Of a DNA stretch of 64,000 bases, positions 53,532 to 61,522 are shown one piece after another. Source of the DNA: Halorubrum sp. PV6 (GTDB lineage Archaea; Halobacteriota; Halobacteria; Halobacteriales; Haloferacaceae); the NCBI RefSeq assembly GCF_003990725.2, contig NZ_CP030064.1, positions 1,612,001 to 1,676,000 on the forward strand, read 5' to 3'. The notes under the pieces are model-generated. The model was not told where the DNA came from and did not search any database. It worked only from the letters and a program-made list of their open reading frames with translations. A program made the position numbers and the translations under genes. Every line of letters begins with the position of its first letter. Positions within the stretch are counted from its first letter, which is position 1.

Positions 53532-54001
53532 GGCTGGAGTTCGACGGTTTCGGTGATAAGACGTGCGGACCGCCACCCGACCGACGGTCGTTCGGGCATC
53601 AGACACGTTGAAACCGCACCGCCTCACCGTTCAACCCGTCTCTGAACACCGCCGCTAAGAGGCCGAGAGAGTAGTTGTCATGAGCATAACACGATTAAGA
53701 TGAGTGCAAACAAGAGTATCGTCGGCCTTCAGGTCTCGATATGAGCAGTAGCTCTGATCAACCTCTTTGGCGAAACAGAGTTCGGATTCCTCGGAGGAAT
53801 CGCGCGCCTGTCGTACGGCTCGTATCTCGTTGGAAATACTGAATTCGACCGTTGAGAAGCCCGATGCGTGGCTCGCATCTGCTGGCAAAACCAACAGATG
53901 AGCGTCGAATGACGCCGCGGGTCGGAGCACCGGCGGTCTGGCACCGTCAGCCGGCGATCGTTTTGCGATTGGTACATTGACGACGGCGGTCCCGTTCGCG
54001 G
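53532..54001. other. Intergenic stretch at the left edge of the accessory region
   Basis: 470 bp with no gene I can support. GC drops compared with the tsr3 side. Open frames here have no recognisable motif, and one of them merely extends from the end of the isomerase gene. This is the junction between core sequence and the hydantoinase cassette. Confidence 0.5.
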
Positions 54002-54703
54002 TCAGTCCACGGTTGTGAGTTTGATGTGCAGATTGGGCTGGATACCGATCCGCTGACACAGATCCCAAATCGTCGCTGCGTTGCTCGAAATGACCGGTAT
54101 GTCGAACGCCGCCTCAAGCGACGCCAGCGCTGGAATCGATCGGTAGTTTGTACACGAGACGAACAGCGCATCCACCTCTGGAGCGTCAGAAAGGACCGCT
54201 CGACCGTGCTGTTCAGCATCGACGGCGTCTAACTCTCCAATCTCGTTGTTCGACACGAGCCCGTGGCCGTCGATGGCAACTACCTCGAAGTCGTTCGCCG
54301 TCAGGTATTTGCGCTCTAATCGATCCAACTCTGCTGCATACGGCGTTGCAACGGCGACTCGGTTCACCGCAAGTGCGTTCAGCGCTCTGACGACCGAAAG
54401 CGCGGTCGCGACCGCCGGGGCGCCCGTAATCTCGGAGAGTTTGGACTCCAGATCTGCATCAAACCCGGGGCCGTGGATGAGGCTCCCGGTCGTGCAGGCG
54501 TACGCGACACCGTCGACTGACGCATGCGACAGCAGCGAGGCGGCGCGTTCGGCGCCGTCGGCCATGGCGTCGAGACCCTCCGCGGTCACGTCTTCGAGCG
54601 GCATCCGCGCGGCGTGGAGCGTGCAGCCGTCGGGAAGCGCCGCACGAAACTCTGGCTCGGCGGTCGTGTTCGAGGAGGGAACGACGATTCCCACACGACT
54701 CAT
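54002..54703 (-). CDS. Maleate cis-trans isomerase / Asp-Glu racemase superfamily protein
   Basis: 233 residues. Two catalytic-type cysteines are placed as in maleate isomerase and arylmalonate decarboxylase: AYACTTGS (Cys70) and FVSCTNYRS (Cys184), with GIVVPSSNTT at the N-terminus. It is the last gene of the cassette; its ATG overlaps the hyuB stop. In this context it may racemise or isomerise the product or substrate of the HyuAB enzyme, like a hydantoin racemase. That role is inferred from operon context. Confidence 0.82.
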   Translation of the reverse strand: MSRVGIVVPSSNTTAEPEFRAALPDGCTLHAARMPLEDVTAEGLDAMADGAERAASLLSHASVDGVAYACTTGSLIHGPGFDADLESKLSEITGAPAVATALSVVRALNALAVNRVAVATPYAAELDRLERKYLTANDFEVVAIDGHGLVSNNEIGELDAVDAEQHGRAVLSDAPEVDALFVSCTNYRSIPALASLEAAFDIPVISSNAATIWDLCQRIGIQPNLHIKLTTVD

Positions 54704-56328
54704 CGGTCGTCCACCTTCTCGTCCTCCCGATCGCGCTCGCGCGCTGCCGCATCGCGTTTCTCAGGGTCGCCGTGTCCGCCGCCCCCAGGCGTGCGGATCG
54801 AGACGGTCGTTCCAGCCTCGACGTCGATAGAGGCCTTCGCGGGGACACGCTCGCCGTCGACGAGGTTCTGCCCAGTTGCGCCATCTTCACCGCCGTTGAC
54901 TCCTGCCGGCGCGGTTCGTCGACGCTCTGTCAGGAGTGACACGGTCGCATCGGTCTCGACGGTGACGGTTCGTTCGAGACCCAGTCCACCGCGGTACCGG
55001 CCGTCACCGCCACTCGACGAGCGCAGCGCATACCGATCGACCCAGAGTGGGTACTCGGTCTCCATCGATTCGACGGGTGTGTTGAGGGTGTTGGTCATCC
55101 CGACCTGTACGCCGTCCATCCCGTCTTTTCCGGGGCGAGCCCCGAACCCGCCGCCGATCGTCTCGTAGTAGGTGAACTCCCCGGTCCGATCGCCAATGAT
55201 GAGGTTGTTCATGGTCCCTTGGCTGCCGGCGGGAACCGCGTCTGGAACCGCCTCGGCGAGCGTCGCCAGCGTGACATCCATGACGCGCTGGCTGGTCTCG
55301 ACGTTACCGCCGACGACCGCTGCTGGCGGCCGCGGGTTGAGTACCGATCCGTCGGGTGCAGACACCGAAACGGGCTCGTAACAGCCGTGATTTGGCGGAA
55401 TCTCGGGGTCGGTGATCGCACGAACCACAAAGTAGACCGCGCTCTTTGCGACAGACAGCGGCGCGTTCAGGTTGCCTGCCACCTGGTCTGCGGTCCCTGC
55501 GAAATCGACGTCGATCGAGGCCCCGTCGATGGTGACCGCCACCGTGATCGGAATGTCGTCATCGGTGACGCCGTCGCCTTCGAGGATGTCCTGTGCCCGG
55601 TAGGTGCCGTCCGGGAGATCCCTCAGTTCCGCCTCGACGCGTTCGCGGGAATACTCGATGACGGCGTCGAAGGCGTCGAGCAGCGTTGACCCGTGTTCAG
55701 CAAGCAACTCACCGATCCGCTCTTCGGCGCGGTCGTTCGCCGCACGTTGCGCTCGGAGATCTGCTTCGCGCTCGTCCGGTGTCCGGACGTTGGCCCGGAT
55801 CAGGTCGTACACCGCCTCGTTCGGTTCGCCGCCATCGACGAGTCGAACCGCCGGCAGTCGGAGTCCCTCCTCGTACACCTCCTGTGCTCCGGGCGGCATG
55901 CTTCCCGGTGCGCTGCCACCCACGTCGGCATGGTGTGCCCGCGACACCGCGAACCCGATGATTTCGTCGTTGGGTGCGATCGTCGAGACGAGTGTGATAT
56001 CGGGGAGGTGTGTCCCCCCAGCAAACGGATCGTTGACAATGAAGACATCGCCCGGTTGCGGATCCTTTCGTAAAACGATATCCACCGCGTCGGGCATCGC
56101 CCCGAGATGAACCGGGATGTGTTCTGCCTGTGCGACCATTCGCCCCGAGGCGTCAAAAAGCGCCGTTGAGCAGTCCTGGCGCTCCTTGATGTTCGGAGAG
56201 TACGCCCCGCGGATGAGGACGTGACCCATCTCGGTTGCGACGCTCTCCAGTTTATTCCGGAGGATCTCCAGGGTCACCGGATCGATCTCTGGGGTCGTTT
56301 CGGTCGTCGCTTCGTGTTCGTCGCTCAT
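54700..56328 (-). CDS. hyuB: Hydantoinase B / oxoprolinase beta-type subunit
   Basis: 542 residues from ATG 56328. Family landmarks: [123 protein letters not shown] and the C-terminal GGGGHGDP. HyuB subunits join HyuA in ATP-dependent opening of hydantoins, 5-oxoproline or related rings, or acetophenone-type carboxylation. Start overlaps the end of hyuA (ATGA) and its end overlaps the isomerase start, so all three are coupled. Confidence 0.92.
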   Translation of the reverse strand: MSDEHEATTETTPEIDPVTLEILRNKLESVATEMGHVLIRGAYSPNIKERQDCSTALFDASGRMVAQAEHIPVHLGAMPDAVDIVLRKDPQPGDVFIVNDPFAGGTHLPDITLVSTIAPNDEIIGFAVSRAHHADVGGSAPGSMPPGAQEVYEEGLRLPAVRLVDGGEPNEAVYDLIRANVRTPDEREADLRAQRAANDRAEERIGELLAEHGSTLLDAFDAVIEYSRERVEAELRDLPDGTYRAQDILEGDGVTDDDIPITVAVTIDGASIDVDFAGTADQVAGNLNAPLSVAKSAVYFVVRAITDPEIPPNHGCYEPVSVSAPDGSVLNPRPPAAVVGGNVETSQRVMDVTLATLAEAVPDAVPAGSQGTMNNLIIGDRTGEFTYYETIGGGFGARPGKDGMDGVQVGMTNTLNTPVESMETEYPLWVDRYALRSSSGGDGRYRGGLGLERTVTVETDATVSLLTERRRTAPAGVNGGEDGATGQNLVDGERVPAKASIDVEAGTTVSIRTPGGGGHGDPEKRDAAARERDREDEKVDDR

Positions 56329-58328
56329 GCGTCTCTCACCTCGACGATCAGTGCGCCGTCGTCGCGCACTCGCACGCTCCACGCGGGCGGAATGACGATC
56401 GTACTCTCATCGCCCTCGACGATTGCGGGGCCCTCGATCGAACTGTTCGGAGGCAACCGTTGCCGCTCGTAGACCGGCGTATCGTGAACGCTGTCGGTGA
56501 ACGCCGCCTCGCGGGACCCCGTCTGCGGGCTCCCGCTCCCGGAGTACTCAAGTGGCGGTGCGCTCCGCGGGACTGTGGTCATCACACGACAGTTCACCAG
56601 CTCGACGGGCTCGTCCGCCTGGTAGCCGTATGCTGACTCGTGTGCCGCCGCGAACCGTTCACCGGCGTCTGCGGCGTCGAACGGTCGCTCGATATCGACA
56701 CCGAGTTCGAAGCTCTGTCCGGCGTACCTGAGATCTGCAGCGTACTGTACAGCCGCCGCGTTCCGGTCGCTGACCTCTGTGAGTAGTTGCTCAGCCAGCT
56801 CTTCGTATACGGCCTCAACGTCGTTAGGGTCGACCTCGGCGAGTGAACGCTGGTACGTCCGTACCGCGGTACGCTTCTCGTCGGCTGCGAGCAGACCGTA
56901 TGCAGATAACACGCCAGAGGCGCGTGGGATGACGACTCGCTCGATGTCGAGGCTGTCCGCGATCGAAATCGCGTGCATGGGCCCCGCACCGCCGAACGCA
57001 ACGAGGCCGAATTTACGCGGATCGTACCCTCTCTCCACGGTCACCGAGCGAATCGCCCGAGTCATGTTCGCGTTCGCGACACGGTAGACGCCACGCGCTG
57101 CCTCTAAGGGCCCGTCCATACCCGCTTCGTCGGCGAGATCCGAGAGGACGTCGTACGCGGCCTCCTCATCGAGCGATAGTTCCCCGCCGAGGCTGGTGCT
57201 CCCGCCGATATAGCCTAAGACGAGGTTCGCGTCTGTGACCGTTGGCTCCGTGCCTCCCTTGCCATAGCAGGCCGGACCGGGGTCCGCTCCGGCTGAGCGC
57301 GGACCGATCCGAAGCGCGCCACCCGCGTCGACCCACGCGATAGACCCGCCTCCGGCGCCGACGGTCTCGATGTCCACCATCGGCGTTTTGATCGGTCGTT
57401 CGTTGATCGATCCCTCTGTCGTCTGTTCTACTGCACCGTCACGGACGAGACTTACATCACTCGATGTCCCGCCCATGTCGAAGGTAACCAGCCCTCCCGG
57501 TTCGTCGGTACCGCCGGTCGCCATCGCATTAGCCCCGACAACGCCCGCCGCAGGCCCCGAGAGAACAGTCGTTACGGCATTCTGCCTGACGGTGTCGGCG
57601 TCAGTGATCCCGCCGTTGGCCTGCATGATTCGTGGCTGCGGGACGCCGAGATCGCGTGTGCGCTCGGTGAGGTGACTAACGTATCGATCGATGGCTGGCC
57701 GGACGTACGCATCGACGGCGGTCGTGGACGTCCGCTCGTACTCACGGAATTCGGCGAGCACCTCGTGTGAGGCCGACACCGGCACTGTGAGTTCGTCTCG
57801 CAAGATGGCAGCGGCCCGCTTTTCGTTCTCGGGATGCGCATAGGCGTGCAAAAAGGAGATGGCGACGGCTTCGACGTCCGCGTTGCGGATCTCCTCTGCA
57901 ATCGCCCGGACTTCATCCTCGTCGACACGCCGCTCGATCCCATCAGTTGATGCCCGCTCAGACACCTCGAAACGGCGGCGTCTGGGTACCAGTGGTGTCG
58001 GCTTCTCCGCGTTGAGATCGTACAGCGATGGCCGATCTTGGCGACCGATTTCCAAGACGTCCCGGAACCCTTCGGTCGCGACGAGTGCAGTCTTTGCGCC
58101 GTCTTCTTCGAGGAGTGCATTGACTGAGACGGTCATCGCGTGAGAGAACTCGCTTACGCTCTCGGGTTCGATTCCTGCCTCCTCACACGCTTTCTCGATC
58201 CCGGCAATGACGCCCTCACTTTGATCTTCCGTGCTCGGGACCTTGGCGGTCACGAGCTCACCATCAACTGAGAGTGTCACATCGGTGAATGTGCCACCGA
58301 CGTCAACGCCGATTTTTCTGCGTTCCAT
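56325..58328 (-). CDS. hyuA: Hydantoinase A / oxoprolinase alpha-type subunit
   Basis: 667 residues. Actin/ASKHA-type ATP site: GVDVGGTFTDVTLSVDG (7-23), TFDMGGTSSDVSLVRDG and AFGGAGPMHA, with the family signatures ERGYDPRKFG and PRASGVLSAYGLL. It supplies the phosphorylating half of HyuAB. It begins one base after the permease stop and runs into hyuB, so it sits second in a four-gene operon. GC is lower than in the flanking core genes, fitting acquisition by transfer. The ring substrate is not identifiable from sequence. Confidence 0.93.
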   Translation of the reverse strand: MERRKIGVDVGGTFTDVTLSVDGELVTAKVPSTEDQSEGVIAGIEKACEEAGIEPESVSEFSHAMTVSVNALLEEDGAKTALVATEGFRDVLEIGRQDRPSLYDLNAEKPTPLVPRRRRFEVSERASTDGIERRVDEDEVRAIAEEIRNADVEAVAISFLHAYAHPENEKRAAAILRDELTVPVSASHEVLAEFREYERTSTTAVDAYVRPAIDRYVSHLTERTRDLGVPQPRIMQANGGITDADTVRQNAVTTVLSGPAAGVVGANAMATGGTDEPGGLVTFDMGGTSSDVSLVRDGAVEQTTEGSINERPIKTPMVDIETVGAGGGSIAWVDAGGALRIGPRSAGADPGPACYGKGGTEPTVTDANLVLGYIGGSTSLGGELSLDEEAAYDVLSDLADEAGMDGPLEAARGVYRVANANMTRAIRSVTVERGYDPRKFGLVAFGGAGPMHAISIADSLDIERVVIPRASGVLSAYGLLAADEKRTAVRTYQRSLAEVDPNDVEAVYEELAEQLLTEVSDRNAAAVQYAADLRYAGQSFELGVDIERPFDAADAGERFAAAHESAYGYQADEPVELVNCRVMTTVPRSAPPLEYSGSGSPQTGSREAAFTDSVHDTPVYERQRLPPNSSIEGPAIVEGDESTIVIPPAWSVRVRDDGALIVEVRDA

Positions 58329-59537
58329 TTATAACACCCCAGCCACGCTGAGGATTGTTCGAAGACCGAGCCAAACAACGATAAGCGTCACGATAGCACC
58401 GAGCACGTTTGCCACCGGCCCGTTCGTATACTCCCCGAGGAGATCGTCCTGATTCATCGCGTAAATCAGGAAGAGTGCGACAATCGGGAGGAGAATCCCG
58501 TTCACCACCTGCGCGAACACAATGATCTGCACGGGGCTCCCCCCAAGCACCACTGAGAGGACGCCAACGCCGAGGATCGTGCCCCAGACTGCACGGAATC
58601 GCGAGCTCTGCATGTCGGAGTTCCACCCCAGTGCGCCAGTGGTTGCCCACGCGCCTGCAAGGGGTGCCGTCGTCGCGCTCGTGAACCCAGCAGCGAACAA
58701 TCCGATACTAAAGAACACCTCCGCATACGGGCCTGCCAGCGGGCGCAGCTGTTCGGCCATCTGACCAACATCGTTAATCTGCGTCCCCGGTTCAAACGCC
58801 GCAGCCGCGGTCACCATGATCGTGAGCGTGATCAGTCCACCGACAGCGATAGACAGCACCGTGTCGACGCGAGAGTGACCGAGATCCTCGGGACCACTCC
58901 ATCGCTCCTGGACGTTGCTTGCGTGCAAAAACAGGTTGTACCCGACAATCGTCGTCCCGATGAGGCCAGTGATGAGATACAGCGAGCCGGACGGAATGCT
59001 GGGTACGAACCCTGCTGCGATCGCACCGGGCTCGGGACCGATGAGGATCGCCGATGCAATGAACGAGAGTGCCATGAGGATAACGAGCCCGACGAGCGCC
59101 CGCTCGATCAGCTTGTACCGTCCGGTGTATAGCAGCGCGCCGGCGACGAGTCCCATCAAGACGCCCCATACGGTGGAACTGACTCCCGTGATCGTCGCCA
59201 GCCCTGCTGCCCCGCCGAGAATGTTCCCGGCCTCGTATGCAGCGGTTCCAACGCCGATAGCCCCGACGACGAGAAAGATACTCACGTACTCGACGATCTG
59301 GTTATCGAATCGCTCTCTGAGCGCCTCGCCGAGCCCCTCGCCCGAAACGAGGCCAAGCCGTGCACTCATCTCCTGTAAAACGATCGTTGCGATGATCGAG
59401 AAGGCGATCGTCCACAGGAGTGCGTAGCCAAACTCTGCTCCAGTTACGCTCGCGGTCGTGACCGTGCCCGGACCGATGAACGCCGCTGCGACCATGGCTC
59501 CCGGGCCGATGGCTTTGAGTCGTTGAGTAATGCTCAT
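58329..59537 (-). CDS. Nramp-related permease of the hydantoinase cassette
   Basis: 402 residues, eleven hydrophobic segments, clearly Nramp-related (GPGAMVAAAFIGPGTVTTASVTGAEFGY start, LQEMSARLGLVSGEGLGEALRE after TM2, VGYNLFLHASNVQERW in TM6). The TM1 metal-binding DPGN motif reads GPGT and TM6 lacks the Met-Pro pair, so transport of divalent metals is doubtful. In Bacillus subtilis a similar permease (YcsG) sits in the 5-oxoprolinase operon, so an organic substrate matching HyuAB is more likely. First gene of the operon. Confidence 0.82.
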   Translation of the reverse strand: MSITQRLKAIGPGAMVAAAFIGPGTVTTASVTGAEFGYALLWTIAFSIIATIVLQEMSARLGLVSGEGLGEALRERFDNQIVEYVSIFLVVGAIGVGTAAYEAGNILGGAAGLATITGVSSTVWGVLMGLVAGALLYTGRYKLIERALVGLVILMALSFIASAILIGPEPGAIAAGFVPSIPSGSLYLITGLIGTTIVGYNLFLHASNVQERWSGPEDLGHSRVDTVLSIAVGGLITLTIMVTAAAAFEPGTQINDVGQMAEQLRPLAGPYAEVFFSIGLFAAGFTSATTAPLAGAWATTGALGWNSDMQSSRFRAVWGTILGVGVLSVVLGGSPVQIIVFAQVVNGILLPIVALFLIYAMNQDDLLGEYTNGPVANVLGAIVTLIVVWLGLRTILSVAGVL

Positions 59538-59673
59538 AATTTTTCAACCTGATACGCAGTGTCACGGTTCGATCAGCCCTCAAAAAGCCTTGTTAAGATC
59601 CGTGTGCACATGGCACATCAGTCGTATGCAGACGCCAGCCGAAGTCCGCTGTTCGTATGAATTCATAAGAATC

Positions 59674-59681
59674 GATCACCC
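59674..59681. repeat. Left 8-bp direct repeat GATCACCC (target-site duplication)
   Basis: Directly abuts the left terminus of the element at 59682 and is identical to 62707-62714, which abuts the right terminus. Eight bp is the duplication length made by IS6-family transposases. Confidence 0.8.
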
Positions 59682-59789
59682 GGCTCTGTTGAAATCCTTG
59701 AGAACTCATAGGACTGGCGTGCGAGATACAGAGGGTGGAGTCAGCACGTCTACAAGAACATATCACCTACTGAGGATTTCAACAGAGCC
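59682..59789 (+). mobile_element. Short MITE-like terminal copy A (108 bp)
   Basis: 17-bp perfect terminal inverted repeats (GGCTCTGTTGAAATCCT / AGGATTTCAACAGAGCC) enclose 74 bp. The interior (ACTGGCGTGCGAGATACAGA, then TCAGCACG and AAGAACATATCACC) matches the two ends of copy B in the same orientation, joined at a single CAGCAC (59742-59747). Confidence 0.85.
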
Positions 59790-60030
59790 GAGTCAACCGA
59801 ACAAGTGGTACCTTTTTCAGAATATACTAATCGGGACTATCGCGGGTGTAATTGCTTCTGGAGTTGTGAATAGGGGAGCAATTTACGTATTTGGTTTGGC
59901 GTCTGGTTTCTGGATCGTTTTGATAATGGCACTCAAGGCCTCAAAGCCTATTTTTGACTGGATAGAGAATAAAGAGAATGATGAAGACGCCAAGGACCGA
60001 CCATATCAAAACGCCAAATGCGCCTCTTGA
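59790..60030 (+). pseudogene. 5'-truncated membrane-protein fragment
   Basis: Directly after copy A the plus strand encodes NKWYLFQNILIGTIAGVIAS and a second hydrophobic stretch, then KASKPIFDWIENKENDEDAK and a stop at 60028-60030. There is no good start codon; the frame simply runs in from the mobile-element end, which has probably removed the original N-terminus. Two hydrophobic segments, family unknown. Confidence 0.45.
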
Positions 60031-60146
60031 AATAGCAAATTTTAATCGAATAACCTGTACTGTCCCATCGGTGAGCTCCGGAGATTGACTCTCATCTCCT
60101 GTCACATTCGCGCTCTCAATCTATCTACTCAACAACGGATGTATAA

Positions 60147-60803
60147 TTAGCTGTTCCAGCCGAACCACCCCGCTACAACACCAATAACGAAGCCAACAAG
60201 GTGCCCACCATTGATCCAATTTGGCTCGAAGTATGGACCAATAAATGGATCAACGACGACCGAGAGCATCGCACTAACTCCAAACAACACTACGATCCAC
60301 TGTAAAGAGTCAAATGGCCAGTGACTGCGAGGTAGGTGAATCAGTCCAAATCCAGCCAGCGCGTACACGACTCCACTCACTCCGTAGGATGCTATTTGCT
60401 GATCGGTAAATATGGTGAGAAACACCCCTCCCCCGACTGTTGCCATATATCCTGCCGCAATCAGGAAGACGGCATATCGTTTTTTCGACCAGTGTTTTTC
60501 TAAAGGCACACCAAGGAGAATGAGTCCGGCAATGTTCACGAGGAAATGCGGTATGCTGTTGTGAAGAAACGGCGAGAGCATCCACCCAGCAGAAGGAGCC
60601 ACACCGAATATTCCTTTGGCGACAACCTCGAGATCACCTAGCGAGTTGGTATGCATGATCCATACCTCAACAATGAACATTCCAATGACACAGCCGATGA
60701 GTGCATGAGTAATTGGTGAGCTCTCGGTAGCCAGCTGTTGAATCGCTGCTTTGCCATGTTTGATAACCTGTTCGTCCAACACATCGGTCTTTTTCGACGA
60801 CAT
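60147..60803 (-). CDS. Rhomboid family intramembrane serine protease
   Basis: 218 residues from ATG 60803. Six hydrophobic segments. Catalytic Ser143 in SYGVSGVVYALAGF (GxSG motif), catalytic His201 in NGGHLVGFVIG, and the oxyanion-side pair in IPHFLVNIAG (His86, Asn90), so it should be active. The N-terminal 30 residues are cytosolic and charged. It lies in the transposon-like segment, divergent from a membrane-tethered winged-helix gene with about 100 bp between them. Its substrate is unknown; the neighbour is an obvious candidate. Confidence 0.88.
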   Translation of the reverse strand: MSSKKTDVLDEQVIKHGKAAIQQLATESSPITHALIGCVIGMFIVEVWIMHTNSLGDLEVVAKGIFGVAPSAGWMLSPFLHNSIPHFLVNIAGLILLGVPLEKHWSKKRYAVFLIAAGYMATVGGGVFLTIFTDQQIASYGVSGVVYALAGFGLIHLPRSHWPFDSLQWIVVLFGVSAMLSVVVDPFIGPYFEPNWINGGHLVGFVIGVVAGWFGWNS

Positions 60804-60851
60804 CAATCATCTCGAAGGAAGGTAAATACTTAGTGCAGCGACAAAAACCGA

Positions 60852-60885
60852 CATTCACGGATTGCGGAACGGCATTCAGTGAATG
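60852..60885. promoter_or_regulatory. Putative operator in the rhomboid / winged-helix divergent promoter
   Basis: CATTCA-G-TGAATG (60873-60885) is a perfect dyad about a single base, and a further CATTCA half-site lies at 60852-60857, 21 bp away. Placed between two divergent starts, it is a likely binding site for the winged-helix product. Confidence 0.45.
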
Positions 60886-60905
60886 TAGAACGGGAACTTA
60901 TTACG

Positions 60906-61493
60906 ATGACAACACCAGATGGCGACCTTCCTGAAGATATTGAGTCTCGTATCGATCCGGGGAGTTACGATATGGAACTCACCCAGAGGCATGTCGCTCT
61001 AGAGTTCGTTTTTGGAGATCGTCCCTTCTATACTGTCGCCCAGATGCACGCAGCTCTCGGAAGTGGTGTCAGTCCGGATACGGTCCGATCCCGGTTAGAT
61101 GAACTAGAGGAACGGAACGTGCTCAAGAGTGAGCAAGCGAACAACGGGAACATCTACTGGTTGCTCAGTGAGGATTCTGATTGGCCTCTACCTCCAGACG
61201 TGGAGGTCGAACCAGAGCAGGATAAGATGACGGTCGTTGAGTGGCGTCAACAACTACACGTACAGGTTGCGGCTCTCTCTGTGCTGACCGCCATTATCGG
61301 AACCGCAATAACCCTTATCGGGACTTTTCAAGCAGGAGGGTACTACCAACTCCCGATCAACACGAACAATCTCCTTGCATATGGACTATCAGCAGGTCTC
61401 CTCAGTTACTTTGGCCTGTTTCTTGCTGGAGTCCTTTGGTTTATTGAACTGCCAAGTGTTGACGATATCCGGCAAATCCTACAGTCGAGATAA
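60906..61493 (+). CDS. Winged-helix regulator with C-terminal membrane segments
   Basis: 195 residues from ATG 60906; an upstream GTG at 60879 would lie inside the putative operator. Residues about 20-90 form a winged helix (LTQRHVALEFVFGDRPFYTVAQMHAAL, then SPDTVRSRLDELEERNVLKSEQ and a wing ending IYWLLSEDS). An acidic linker leads to two hydrophobic segments (about 120-141 and 155-180). The regulator is therefore membrane-bound with its DNA-binding part in the cytoplasm. The rhomboid gene next to it suggests release by intramembrane cleavage; this is inference. Confidence 0.75.
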   Translation: MTTPDGDLPEDIESRIDPGSYDMELTQRHVALEFVFGDRPFYTVAQMHAALGSGVSPDTVRSRLDELEERNVLKSEQANNGNIYWLLSEDSDWPLPPDVEVEPEQDKMTVVEWRQQLHVQVAALSVLTAIIGTAITLIGTFQAGGYYQLPINTNNLLAYGLSAGLLSYFGLFLAGVLWFIELPSVDDIRQILQSR

Positions 61494-61522
61494 ACAGCTT
61501 TGTTGAAACCATCTATCAAAGT

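Noticed and set aside
53655-54068. A 137-codon minus-strand frame overlapping the end of the isomerase gene
   Set aside because: No motif, out of frame with the isomerase, and cysteine and serine content typical of non-coding sequence.
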